DNA of 32,366 bases from Phellopilus nigrolimitatus (taxonomy: Eukaryota > Basidiomycota > Agaricomycetes > Hymenochaetales > Hymenochaetaceae): the NCBI GenBank assembly GCA_021029095.1, contig JAJOHG010000291.1:1-32366 (forward strand). Reading direction: 5' to 3'. The translations under genes were made by a program, and so were the position numbers. The notes beneath the pieces are model-generated. The model made no database searches. It saw nothing but the letters and a program-made list of their open reading frames with translations, and was not told where the DNA came from. Below, piece by piece: positions 19,501-29,360 of this stretch (the stretch's first letter is position 1; every line of letters starts with the position of its first letter).

Positions 19501-20042
19501 GGGCCTGTTCGGCCTCAGGAGTTGTGCAGTCACCGGCTGGGCAACCCAGGGCCGGAGACTTCCGCACTAGTCTGAGCCAACGCTGCACCCGTTTGTCACA
19601 TAAAGTCACATACTGTAATGCAAAAGTGGTCATCCGAGTTGCCGGACTTTATTTAGATTTGGGCGCTTATCTTATATAATAACCTATATTAGGCAACTTA
19701 AATGCATTTTTATTATTATTATTATTTGTTTCTAATTTTCAGCGAAAAGAAAAAGCCGACAATTAAAAAATCTATGATACAACATCTGTAGACATGCATG
19801 GCTTTTAACCAATGTGTATAAACAAAGTAGCAAATTTAGATAGAAAAACAATTCGGGCCTTTCCGTTTGTTGATATGCACAAGTAGCCTAGATTAGAAAA
19901 TCACGCACAGAAGCCGCTGCGTCACAACCACGGTCGTACCGAGCACTCGTTTCGGCTGAGGTTGGCCAACCGGTGACTGGGAAGTCACCGGTTGCAAATT
20001 TGGGTGGTGGAGGCTGCGCAACTCCTGGGGCCGAACAGGCCC
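19501..20042. mobile_element. Harbinger/Tourist-like MITE
   Basis: Terminal inverted repeats GGGCCTGTTCGGC…CAGGAGTTG at the left (from 19501) and the reverse complement at the right (ending 20042), about 30 bp with few mismatches. Both ends are flanked by TTA (19498-19500 and 20043-20045), the 3-bp target of PIF/Harbinger elements. The interior is AT-rich with an ATT-repeat tract (19711-19727) and no transposase. It is a non-autonomous copy of 542 bp sitting in the loop of the large inverted repeat. Confidence 0.82.
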
Positions 20043-20045
20043 TTA

Positions 20046-20574
20046 AGTTTAGCCCTTTCGCAACTATCCCCGACAGATCTAAGCGGGATAGAAGAATGAA
20101 GGCAAATATCGTAGTCTTCCATTGGGAGGTACCAAGGACAGTGTGCGGGCCGGCTTCTGAGGATAAAATGGAGGGCAAGTTACTTTCTCCTAACTAGATT
20201 GCAAACGTTTTTTGTAATTTCTAACAGTCTGCTCATGTACTACGTACATTTAATCTATAACTTCGAGCCTTACTTCCCATATACTGTTCATTGCCACGCA
20301 GTCTAGTCACATCGGTACGCATGCGCATGCGCAATTGCAAGCGTGAAGATGAACTGTACATGCGCAGCATAATGCAGGACTCGTAAGTATTAGTTTGGTT
20401 TGGGCCAGTATCTATTGTTACATGTACTTAGTATCCAGTCAGGGGTCGAGTCGTCTGGAATGCGTCGGCTTGTGACGGTAAATATCCTTACAAATGTACA
20501 ATACACACTCTTCAGAATTAGTTATTTTATGCCTGAACTGTCGGCGGCCACAGCGAAGGGCCAAATTTGAAATC
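20046..20574. other. Spacer between MITE and right arm
   Basis: Non-coding as far as I can see. Contains alternating GCATGCGCATGCGC near 20323-20337, and nothing that pairs with the left arm. Confidence 0.5.
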
Positions 20575-21958
20575 TGAATCCGGATTGCTTTGTCAAGGCC
20601 ACTTCGAGACAATGTTGAAATTCTCTTGCCGCTTTCGGTCTATTTACAACAATAGCAGAAAGAGGGAAAGTACATCAGCGTAACGGGTTGACGAGTTAGA
20701 AAAGTAGTAAGGGTGAAGGGAAAAAAATGGGGAGCGATGGGCAATCATGGAGATCAGGTGATACGATGAGGCAGTGCGATTGTGGCTGACAAGACAGAAA
20801 TCTCGGCCGAAGGCGGACACATTGATAGAAATTTTACGGAAGGGTGGACCTCGCCTCTGTGCAACAGGCCTCTTCCTCCGTCACTCAGTCCTCCTAGATT
20901 TCAATGTATCCGATCCTACCGACGACTACAACATGTGAATACAACTCGAGAGGAAAGCAGAGTTGAATAAGAAAGGCGACGTGTGAGGAATGGATGGATG
21001 TTATGCTCGACAAGTCTACGAGGCAGGGGCTGGAAGCACTTAGATTGATAAATGATCGGAAATACAGGTGTGTTTTCGTAAAGCGATGTCACTGATCCTT
21101 CACTTCAGATACAACGGCACATATCCCCGAGGGTCCGTCACGAATATCATCACAATTGGCGTCAGAGTAGTCTTTTAGACCTTCGTACGTTAGCATGCTG
21201 TGCAGTGTTGGAGCCAGCTGCTTTGCCCCGGCGCCTTCGAGATGGAATGGCTCCCTGATCAAGGGGCTCGGAGCGCAGACGCTTGGTTCCGCTTGCCACA
21301 GGGCAGGGAAACGGCAGCGTTGTCTCTTTCCGAGAAATTGAGACTTGGTTCTCGTTATGTTCCACACCGGTGGGCCGAGACGCCGCACCAGAGGCAACGG
21401 AAGCCGCAGCTTCTATCTGTGTTTTATCTTCGGCCTACACAGACCTAAGGTCAGCTTCAGGTCGATGATGTCACCGATAGATGCACGCACGTTCTTTTGG
21501 GTCGTGGGCGCGAGAAAGAATATTCCGAAACCCACGTCCGAGGGGAAATCCTCGGCGAATAGGTTCAAGGGGAGGTAGTCCGGGAAAGGGAGAAAGGGAG
21601 GGGGAGGCGGGAGATGAGGGGTCGGGGGAGGAGCGAAGCTTCGGATCATTTCCTTTGTTAATATGTCATTGACAAGAGGTGAGTTCGAATGAAGATTCAT
21701 GAGCCACGAGGACTTACGAAGTACTGAAGAACTTTGGAATGCAAATAGGAAAAGTGTGTGGAGTTGGCCCTTTCATCCAAACCATTAAAAAGGAATTGTG
21801 GCTGAGTTTTCAATGTCCGCGCCTTCTATTCTGATTATGTAATTTGATTTATTTGCCTCCGGAAGTCAAACCAAACACTGGCGTCGATTACTTCTATCTT
21901 GACAGCTAAGCAGATGGGACCCATCAACTATGGCAGGTATTATAAGTATGGCATACGG
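20575..21958 (-). repeat. Right arm of the large inverted repeat (unit B)
   Basis: Reverse-oriented counterpart of 18014-19475. It carries upstream region, leader intron, small gene and 3' flank in the same order. The promoter block (about 21785-21905) differs from unit A at only a few bases. The inner end fades near 20575. Confidence 0.85.
21162..21649 (-). CDS. Unrecognised Lys/Arg-rich small protein, copy B
   Basis: CDS 21649-21491 and 21434-21162 (143 aa), with a probable leader intron 21717-21653. The coding intron 21490-21435 differs from copy A at one base in 56, yet the exons differ at many sites, including a longer proline run (PHLPPPPPFLPFP). The second exon keeps QIEAAASVAS, SEPLDQG and RRRRGKAA. 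It ends four codons earlier than copy A because CGA has become TGA after RRSKRLL. Function unknown. Confidence 0.6.
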
Positions 21959-22246
21959 AGACGCTGAACTTAGAAAGAGCGACAGCTTCAGGTCGATGAT
22001 GTCACCGATAGATGCACGCACATTGTTTTGGGTGACGAGCGCGGGCAGAAATAGTTCCAAACCAATTTCTGGAGGGGAATCCTCATGGAACAGGCCCGTG
22101 GATTGGTGATACGGGAATGGAGGGGGAGGAGGTCGAGGAGGTCGAGGTGGAGGAACGAGGAACCCCGTAATTTGGTAGAGCCCCAAACCTCCAGGCTGGG
22201 GGGCAGATGGAAGGATCAGGGACGCGAGGAACACGTTTCGAACCAT
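21940..22246 (-). CDS. Unrecognised small protein, copy C (lost its second half)
   Basis: ATG at 22246, first exon to 22022 (Pro-rich: PPPRPPRPPPPPFP, then HEDSPPEIGLELF). The intron 22021-21964 shares its first 39 bases exactly with copy B but has a different 3' end (CTTTCTAAGTTCAG). The exon after it gives only eight more codons before TAA, because the sequence runs straight into the upstream region of unit B. So copy C lacks the basic C-terminal half and is probably broken or a different isoform type. Confidence 0.4.
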
Positions 22247-22449
22247 GTTGCTTTGATACTATGTCATTGAACGCGACGAGAGGTGAATTCGGTCAAGTTT
22301 ATGAACCATGGAACTTACGAATAGCAGTGCTGAAGAACCTTGGAATGCAAAGAGGAGAAGCATAGTGTGAGTAGAGGAGCTGCGGAAGAGTCAGAAGTGG
22401 TAGCGGGACCATAGTGGTTGAGATTCAAGTGAAGGAGTTGTGTGGTCCT

Positions 22450-22628
22450 TTTATGAAACCATTAAAAGGGAGTTGTGGCTCAGTGATACGCGCCTCCTAT
22501 TCATTTGAATCGATTTGCCTCCGTAAGTCAAACAAAGGTGTCGAGTACTTCTATCCTGATAGATGAGCAGATAGGCCTGGTCGGCTATGGCAAATATTAT
22601 AGGTATGACATACGGAGACACTGAAAGG
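22450..22628 (-). repeat. Upstream block of unit C, and end of a fourth partial unit
   Basis: CCATTAAAAGGGAGTTGTGG, TTTGCCTCCGTAAGTCAAAC, GTACTTCTATCCTGATAG and the TATGGCAAATATTATAGG stretch correspond to the promoter block of units A and B. Its far end (CATACGGAGACACTGAAAGG) is the same junction as at the end of copy C, so a further truncated unit D once lay beyond 22628. Confidence 0.7.
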
Positions 22629-22639
22629 AAAAAGAGCGA

Positions 22640-24041
22640 CAGATTTTGGAGGCTCGGAAAGAGTGACGATAGGCAAGTAATGAAATCATACAGAATGAGT
22701 ATAATCAGAGTATCAAAAAACAGGGAATGATGATCGCGAATCGAATATGAGTACTCGCCTTGTAGTAATACAGCCAATGTGAATGGAAGGTTATAAGATA
22801 AGATAGGTTAGTTGTCGAATGAAAGAGCGTCCAAAGAAATGGTAGTCTGGAAGAGAAAGAAAATTCCAAGTGTGGTGAGTAACGTCGACGCCTGCAGCAT
22901 CAATAAATTTACATTTTTCATTCGCATCGCCTCGACTCAGGGTTGTCTCCGTCCTCGTCTTCATTCTTTCCTCGACAATAGGAAACCGCGTAATGTCCCT
23001 GTCGAACTCGTCCGCTTCGCTAACGACGACTTTCTGGCCGATTCTGGCGCTTCCGCCGTAGACGGACGAGGCGCCTCCGCACCACTCACGCATTCTCATC
23101 CTCCATCGATTCGCGGTGCTTTCCATTCCTTTACATTTGCTGCAATTGCAATATGATTGCACCTGCATCCGGCCTATGCGCCGAGCCGACAGGCTCCGCA
23201 CGTCGCTCGCCACGATTACGTCGAGAATCGGCGTGTGCGCACGGGTATACCGGTTGATACAACTTGAGAAACATAAGCAAAATGTCGGTTTCCAAACGTA
23301 GAGACAACACAAGAACCATTACCGTGAATAAGTAGAACGAGAATCTGGCGGCGATGTGGGATTTGAAGGAACTATATATAAGCTCTCTTTACGCATTTTG
23401 GTATAGCCTGAATCATATTCTGCAAGTAGATATCTATTTTGATAATCGGTGTGAAGATGCAAGTCGTTCGAGGCCTTCTCCCGCTATGCGTAGAGCCGAT
23501 GCGGGCAAGAGCAGCTTTCTTCACAGATGGTAATATTTTCCCAGTGAAGTGAGGATGGCTTAGACAGCTGCAAGCACCGGCTCGCGAAGTTTTTGTGTTT
23601 CTTTTGCGACAGATTGTCACAGCAAGAACTTGAAGCAGATAGCCACAAAATTTGTATAAGCGCTGAAGCGAAGAATCGCCATGCTACGTTAGCGCGAGAT
23701 CCATGAGAAGTGCATGATGTTACCGAAGTTCAACCGGCAGCGAGGGGATAGAGAGTCGGTTGAACTTTATATGGTAACGATATGAGTGGTTTCCAAAGCA
23801 TTTGCGTTCCATAGCGGCATTCGTTAGAGAGATTGTGGTCGGGGCGACGAGGTCGTGTGCACACAAAAGTGCTCGTCGGTCCGCCGGGTCCGGGAGGCTC
23901 CAGGAAGACTATGACAAAGTCTGACAAACAGACGCGATTTTGGACGCGCGCCGTGTGAACAGTTACCGTACTTACACTCGTGCCTTGCGCTGCCGTCACA
24001 ATCAAACGCTAAGGGTTGAGCTTGCCCTCGCACCACGCAGC
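22640..24041. other. Intergenic, unassigned open frames
   Basis: Overlapping frames on both strands (22812-23156 on +, 23312-22791 on -) are long but show no motif I recognise. A TATA-like TATATATAAG lies at 23373-23382. The last few hundred bases should contain the Gtr2 promoter. An upstream in-frame extension of Gtr2 to 23940 has no ATG. Confidence 0.4.
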
Positions 24042-25791
24042 ATGCCAGCGCCAAAGGCTGCCAGCACGACGCACGCGACGACCACGCCGAACAATGCGCC
24101 CCCGACGCTAGTCCAGAACCATTCTGACGACGACGAGTTCATCCGGACAAAGATCCTCCTGCTCGGCCTCAGGCGGTAAGCGCGCGTGGAGTATGGCAAG
24201 AAAGTAGCTTACGCCTGATGCCAATACAGGAGTGGAAAGACGAGCATACAGCAAGTCCTCTTTGATGATCTCAATCCCAAGCAAGCGTTCTTTGTCGAGC
24301 CCACGACAAGACTAACTAAGCATAAAGTCAAGTGTGTGCCACTTAAACTATGCTGTGCGTTTCGCTCGAGCTGACGTCAATCTCAGCTCTTTCATTCCCC
24401 TTGAAATCTGGGATTGCCCGGGAACAGTCACGATCGAATCGCTGGGCGTGCCACTGTCTTTGTTCACAACTATCATCTTCGTCATAGATATACAAGACTC
24501 ATACCATCATCCGATCGCCCGCCTCATCGATTTCTTCATCACCGCCTTCCAAGAGAACACATACGTCAACCTTGAGGTGTTTGTGCACAAGGCAGAGGCG
24601 CTGTCGGAGGACTTCAGGATTGGTGAGTAACTTTCAACTCTGGTTATAATCATGCTGAAGCATCAATTACGCAGACAGCTTCCGTCACATACAAAGACGT
24701 CTCTTGGACGAGCTCGCTGACTTCCCGCCTCTCATTATCCATTCACCGTCTAATCCGTCATCTCTGTCGAACGAAGAGTCCATCGAGCCTCATCAAATCC
24801 CATACAACTTCCATCTTACCTCCGTGTACGACCACTCACTTCAGGACGCGTTTGCTCGCGTCTTCTCGCGCATTCTAGCGCCTGGGAGTCTTCCGTTTCT
24901 CGAGGAGCTTCTCAACGCATTTATCACTTCGTCTTCGTCCAGCAAAGCTTTTCTTTTTGACGTGAAGGCGAAATTCTTCGTTGCGACGGATAGCTCGCCC
25001 GTCGACACGGCAACGCTAGGGCTATGCTGTGACTATGTGCACATGTTAAATCAATTCGGAGATCTCTATAAGTACGTCTCACAAGCATCAATCTGAGGCA
25101 ACTATTTCTTACAAGTTTCTTCTCCTCAATTAGATCGACGATTTCCTCGCCGTCTGTCCATCCGCGCCGCTTCGAGCTCCCAAAAACTCAGCCTACCTCA
25201 CCGCCTTCACCTCTACCAGACGCTTCTTCGCCTTCTAGCCCTAAACTTGCGAATAGCCACCAATCTCTCTCAGCTGCCGTTTCGCGTTCACACACGCCCA
25301 CTCACAGCGCTACCCCCAGCGTGAGTACCGGGCCCGCCCATACATCTTCGTCGAACACGCCCGCGCGATCACGTTCGAACACAAACGCCAAGTCCAGGGT
25401 CATCGACAGCGCGGAGACGGATTTAGAAGTACAGCAGAAGCAGAAGAAACCTGTATTCCATCCCTCTTCTGCGGCAAGTCTGACGCCGTACACCACGCTG
25501 GTGTACCATTCAATCACGCCGCGCCTCGCGCTGCTCGCTTTACTTCCTACAAGCGTATGGGAGAGCAAACGGGGTCTTGTGGAGTATAATATTGTCTATT
25601 TCCGGTGGGTTTACTTGATGAAATGCTTATCTTACTCTGTCTGACTTACTCCTGAACAACTCATGTATTTGCCGGATAGGGAGGGAGTCCAGGAAATCTA
25701 CGATGTCGAACAAGAATCGCGACGGCGGAAGAAACTACGGGCTCCCGATTCGTCGCCACAATCGAAGTTGAAACTGACTGCACGGAGATGA
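24042..25791 (+). CDS. GTR2: Rag GTPase Gtr2 (RagC/D-type)
   Basis: Six exons (24042-24175, 24230-24331, 24387-24622, 24675-25071, 25134-25604, 25680-25791) join in phase to 483 residues. The P-loop is GLRRSGKTS, split by intron 1. It is followed by IWDCPG (switch II region), IIFVIDIQDSY, VFVHKAEALSEDFR and TSVYDHSLQDAFARV, all as in Gtr2/RagC. The roadblock-type C-terminal half (KAFLFDVKAKFFVATDSSPVD, CDYVHMLNQFGDLYK, then TLVYHSITPRLALLALLP) forms the dimer with Gtr1. A Ser/Pro-rich insert of roughly 110 residues (about 291-400) interrupts it. The heterodimer sits on the vacuole in the EGO complex and signals amino-acid status to TORC1. The start is the only ATG before the basic, low-complexity N-terminus. 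Confidence 0.92.
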
Positions 25792-26582
25792 ACTTTGTGC
25801 ACATTCTTATTGCTAATAAGCCTGTCCCCGGTTTCTCGACTCCGCAGTCCGCTTTGTATTCTCGTTCTCGGATACTAATCTACTAATACCTAGTTATAAT
25901 ATCCCATAGAATCGTACCATCGCGCATGTTAAAATGTACATATTTTTGTACTCAGTTCAGTGTTTTCTTTTGACATATACGCTACACTTGCATTATTCGG
26001 ATTTTCGTGTAGGCGCGGCACGTTGCATTGGTCAATAATGTCGATACACAGATACATACTTCATCGTTTAGCACAACAACGGAACTCGGATAAGATTTCA
26101 TAGAGCTCACGACTAGACGGTTAATGAAAGAATCATGATGGACGACAGTCGCACAGTTTGATTCGATATCGCAGCCAAAATCAAAGTTAACTGGGTGGAG
26201 AAAAAGCAATTGCGAAAAGCGGAGCAAAGCGAAATGGAAGCTTGGAGCAGAGCGAAACAACAATTACATTCAAGTAACAGATAAAGACAGCTGCGAACAA
26301 GGAGAATGAGCGAAGCAGACGGACATTTGAGGGCGCATACCGAGAACACCGACAGGTGTAACAAGATTTGATAGATGGTCATGCGATATTAGAGGCCAAG
26401 ATAACAAGACGCAGACACAAGGTAGCGCAAGGTGATGTCATACCGAGAAGGTATGGAATACGTAGGATACGACGTTGGTTGGATATGGATACTTGCAAGC
26501 CAAGACGCTGGAGAGAATAAAACGCCCGCAGGTGAGAGGTCCGTGACCCCATAATAAAGGTAACAGGGTGAACTTGAAGACG
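25792..26582. other. Intergenic between Gtr2 and MYND copy 2 (convergent)
   Basis: Holds the 3' ends of two convergent genes. Open frames on minus (26263-25982, 26382-26113) are Leu/Cys-rich and unconvincing. A short imperfect duplication GGAGCAAAGCGAAA / GGAGCAGAGCGAAA lies at about 26220-26258. Confidence 0.45.
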
Positions 26583-28901
26583 CTACGATCGTGAAGCCTT
26601 CCACAAGTAGTCTCGCAAATCGCGTTCCCCTGCCATAAAAGCAGAAAGCCGCAATATCAACTGTTGGTGGAGCTCTTCGTCACTCATCTCCTTCATATCA
26701 CCGTATGTGTTTTCCATACACACGATTCTAATTTCCTCGGAAGCTTTCGTGAGGAGTTCGTCTATTTTCTCACCGCCAAAGTAAGTATCCGGCGTTACTC
26801 CACAGCGGAGCATGAGCTCGTTCGCGATGTCCCAAGCAGCCTGTACAGAGTGGCCTTCCAGATCCAGAAACTCTGTAGCATGCACGTTTTGATGTTCTGC
26901 ATCTTTTCGCCGCCGAGACGAACCTGTTATGGAGCAGAAAAACGGCACCGACACGGGGAAGTTATGGTAGGATACCAATGGTTCTGCAGTAGTACTCGAA
27001 AAGCGCAGTTTCATGATACCCAGCTTGCCCTTACTGCCTCGCACCTCAGCGAAATTCGGATTGTGCAGAAGTTGTCCGCACGGAGCTACGACAGGCATCT
27101 CTTTCGATAGGAGTTCGAGTTGTACAGCTGGAGAAACGTCTAGAGTTGGAGGAGAGGAGGAGTAGTCAATGGAAACCGCGAGGTCCTGAAAATTAACACT
27201 CGGGTATTTTCTTGAAGCAAGGATGCGTAGGCCCGGTAGATGCCTGCGGACATCATGTTCTGCCAAGAACCTAATGAAGGCGATATCTTTCAATGAACAC
27301 GTATGAGTAATTAAGGCTTTTGCTTTGTGCGTTGCTAGATTAAAAGCAGAGGACTCACTCTTTGTCGACACGTCTCTGTATTGAAGTTTTAGAACCTTGC
27401 AATTTTTCTTGTGTTTTTTCCATGCGGCAATCTGGCATTTTGCAGAGCAGTAAAGTGCTTGCTTACAATAACCACATTGCTTGAGAGCATATTCTTTTCC
27501 TTTCTCGATCAATCCGCACTGAAATATTTAAACGTGAGTGCTTTCTTCATGTAAGACAAAAGAGAAGAAAGACCTGTTCGCATGTTCTACCGGAATCTCT
27601 AATACACCTATAATAGCACATTAAGAGAAAGTGTTCCAAGAAAAGGCCGAAAAAACGTTTCCATCTGTCACCCATGACGCTTTTGAGTAGCTGATCGAGA
27701 ATATCTCTCGGCATATTGATGATGGCGGCTCCGACGGCGGAAAGAGTGGGAGGATAGCTGACGAGACAGTTTGAGAACGTAACCAGAAGCTGCGTGAAGA
27801 AGCCGACATGGCGGTCAAGTATTGCATGGCAAGCAATAATGCTACGCAATATGCCGCTCTCGATGGCTTGTACTACGCGGAAGGCGCCAGTAGTCAAGAC
27901 TTTGGAAAAGAGTGCGAAGGAACGCTCCAGGATGGACAGGGTCTTTTCGGTGCGCGTCAGACTTTGGGACGAAAAGTACAAGCTATCGATCGATTTTGAT
28001 AATACGGTCATGCCTGTCTTCGTCCAGATTTCCAGATCAAGAGGATGGCCCTCCACACTGCTGAATTTATTAAGTAAAGAGACGCACAGTTCGACTATCC
28101 CGAGGATAGGTGGTTCTGCATGAGCGGCATCAGAAAGACGACGTAGCGTTAGACCTGATACCCAATCCGCTCTTCCATGAGCTATCTCCAAAACAACATC
28201 AAGTGATGCTTTACTAACGCCGGCTTTTGTGAGATAAACATTAAACAAAGACGCGCTCAATAACCGGTCGTAATGCCCAGCATTATAGTCGCTATCATCA
28301 ACGAGCCAGATGTGAACGACGAGATCAAAAAGGTCTGACTCGTTCAGTGAGTACTGAGAAATTTCTTCTTCAGAGGCATGCAGATAAACCCAGCTTAAAG
28401 TCATCAAGAGGCTATTCATCGTTGTTTGCAAAGGCAAGGCGCGCCGCACTTGGGCGTCGGTGACGAAAAATCGCGCCCAACCGATGAACGATGGCGAACT
28501 TTCCAACAGGATGCGCATAAGCATATTATCACCCTTGGCGTTGAGCGAACAGACGTGACGTATCCCTACGAAGACCTTGAGGACGATTCCAGTGTGGTGT
28601 CGACAGAGAGTTTCTGTTGGTGACATGTTTGAGAGACATGACATGAACAACGCAAGTGTCTCGGCAAAGAGGGTGGGAGGATATCGACGAGCCTTGAGTG
28701 CGTCTACAATCGCTAGCATCGACGAGTGGCACCCTTCTTCGGCCTTTTTGAGAACCTGTATATGAGTGACGACGGCAATGAGCATATCATTTAGAGCAGA
28801 TTTTTCAAGTACTGACTACTGACCAGACGTGGATGGCTTGAAAACAAATCAGTCGCAACTTTGAGCCTTTTCGCCTCCAAAGCGTCCAATTTACTCTCCA
28901 T
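26583..28901 (-). CDS. MYND zinc-finger protein, copy 2
   Basis: Exons 28901-28824, 28755-27574, 27518-27359 and 27286-26583 give 707 residues in phase. The first exon, MESKLDALEAKRLKVA, is matched by MDPVEAKRFEVV in copy 3. Residues 27-417 form a long helical domain of unknown fold. The MYND finger at about 418-460 has CEQ|C, CGYC, YCSAKC, H and C ligands, with the phase-0 intron between the first two cysteines. The C-terminal domain carries EHDVRRHLPGLRILASRKYP and AAWDIANELMLRCGVTPDTYF. The last intron (27358-27287, GTGAGT…AAAG) is a multiple of three and free of stops, so it could be retained without breaking the frame. I infer protein-protein interaction from the finger; the actual role is unknown. 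Confidence 0.87.
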
Positions 28902-29360
28902 CTCGTTCTTCGTGGACTACAGCCCAGGGATCAAGGAGGAAAATATATGAGCGATGGGTTGGGTGAATTGGACATGAGGAATACGCAACCAGTGGGTCCC
29001 AAAGTTGTGTTGCTGTTGACACTCATTTGTAAACAGAATGTAAGTCTGGCTAGAAATTCGCCACAGAAAACCAGCCATGACCTGTCAATCGTCTGCAAAG
29101 CATTCTGCAGCGTGGCCTCTGTGAAATCTAAGTACATGAAAGTGAATGCGAATCCAGAGTTGTAAGACAACAGACTAATGCAGTCACAATCAGAAACAAC
29201 AGGGAAGGAGCCAGAAAGCGTAAGATCTTGAGACATAGGCCGAAAGCGGCGGAAAACGTTATAACAGCAATTAAAGAAAAAATGGCTTTTCTGCAAGAAG
29301 GGGATGGATGTCAGTGCTACAAAAGACGAACGTTCTGAATGAAAATCAAGGAAACGAAGG
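28902..29360. other. Intergenic between the two MYND copies
   Basis: Contains the copy 2 promoter and copy 3 3' flank. A minus open frame (29296-28931) crosses it with no recognisable motif. Confidence 0.5.

Noticed and set aside
20323..20337. Alternating GCATGCGC run as an origin or regulatory site
   Set aside because: Too short and without a partner motif; probably chance.
22791..23312. 173-aa minus frame as a gene
   Set aside because: No motif, signal peptide or splice support, and an overlapping plus frame is almost as long.
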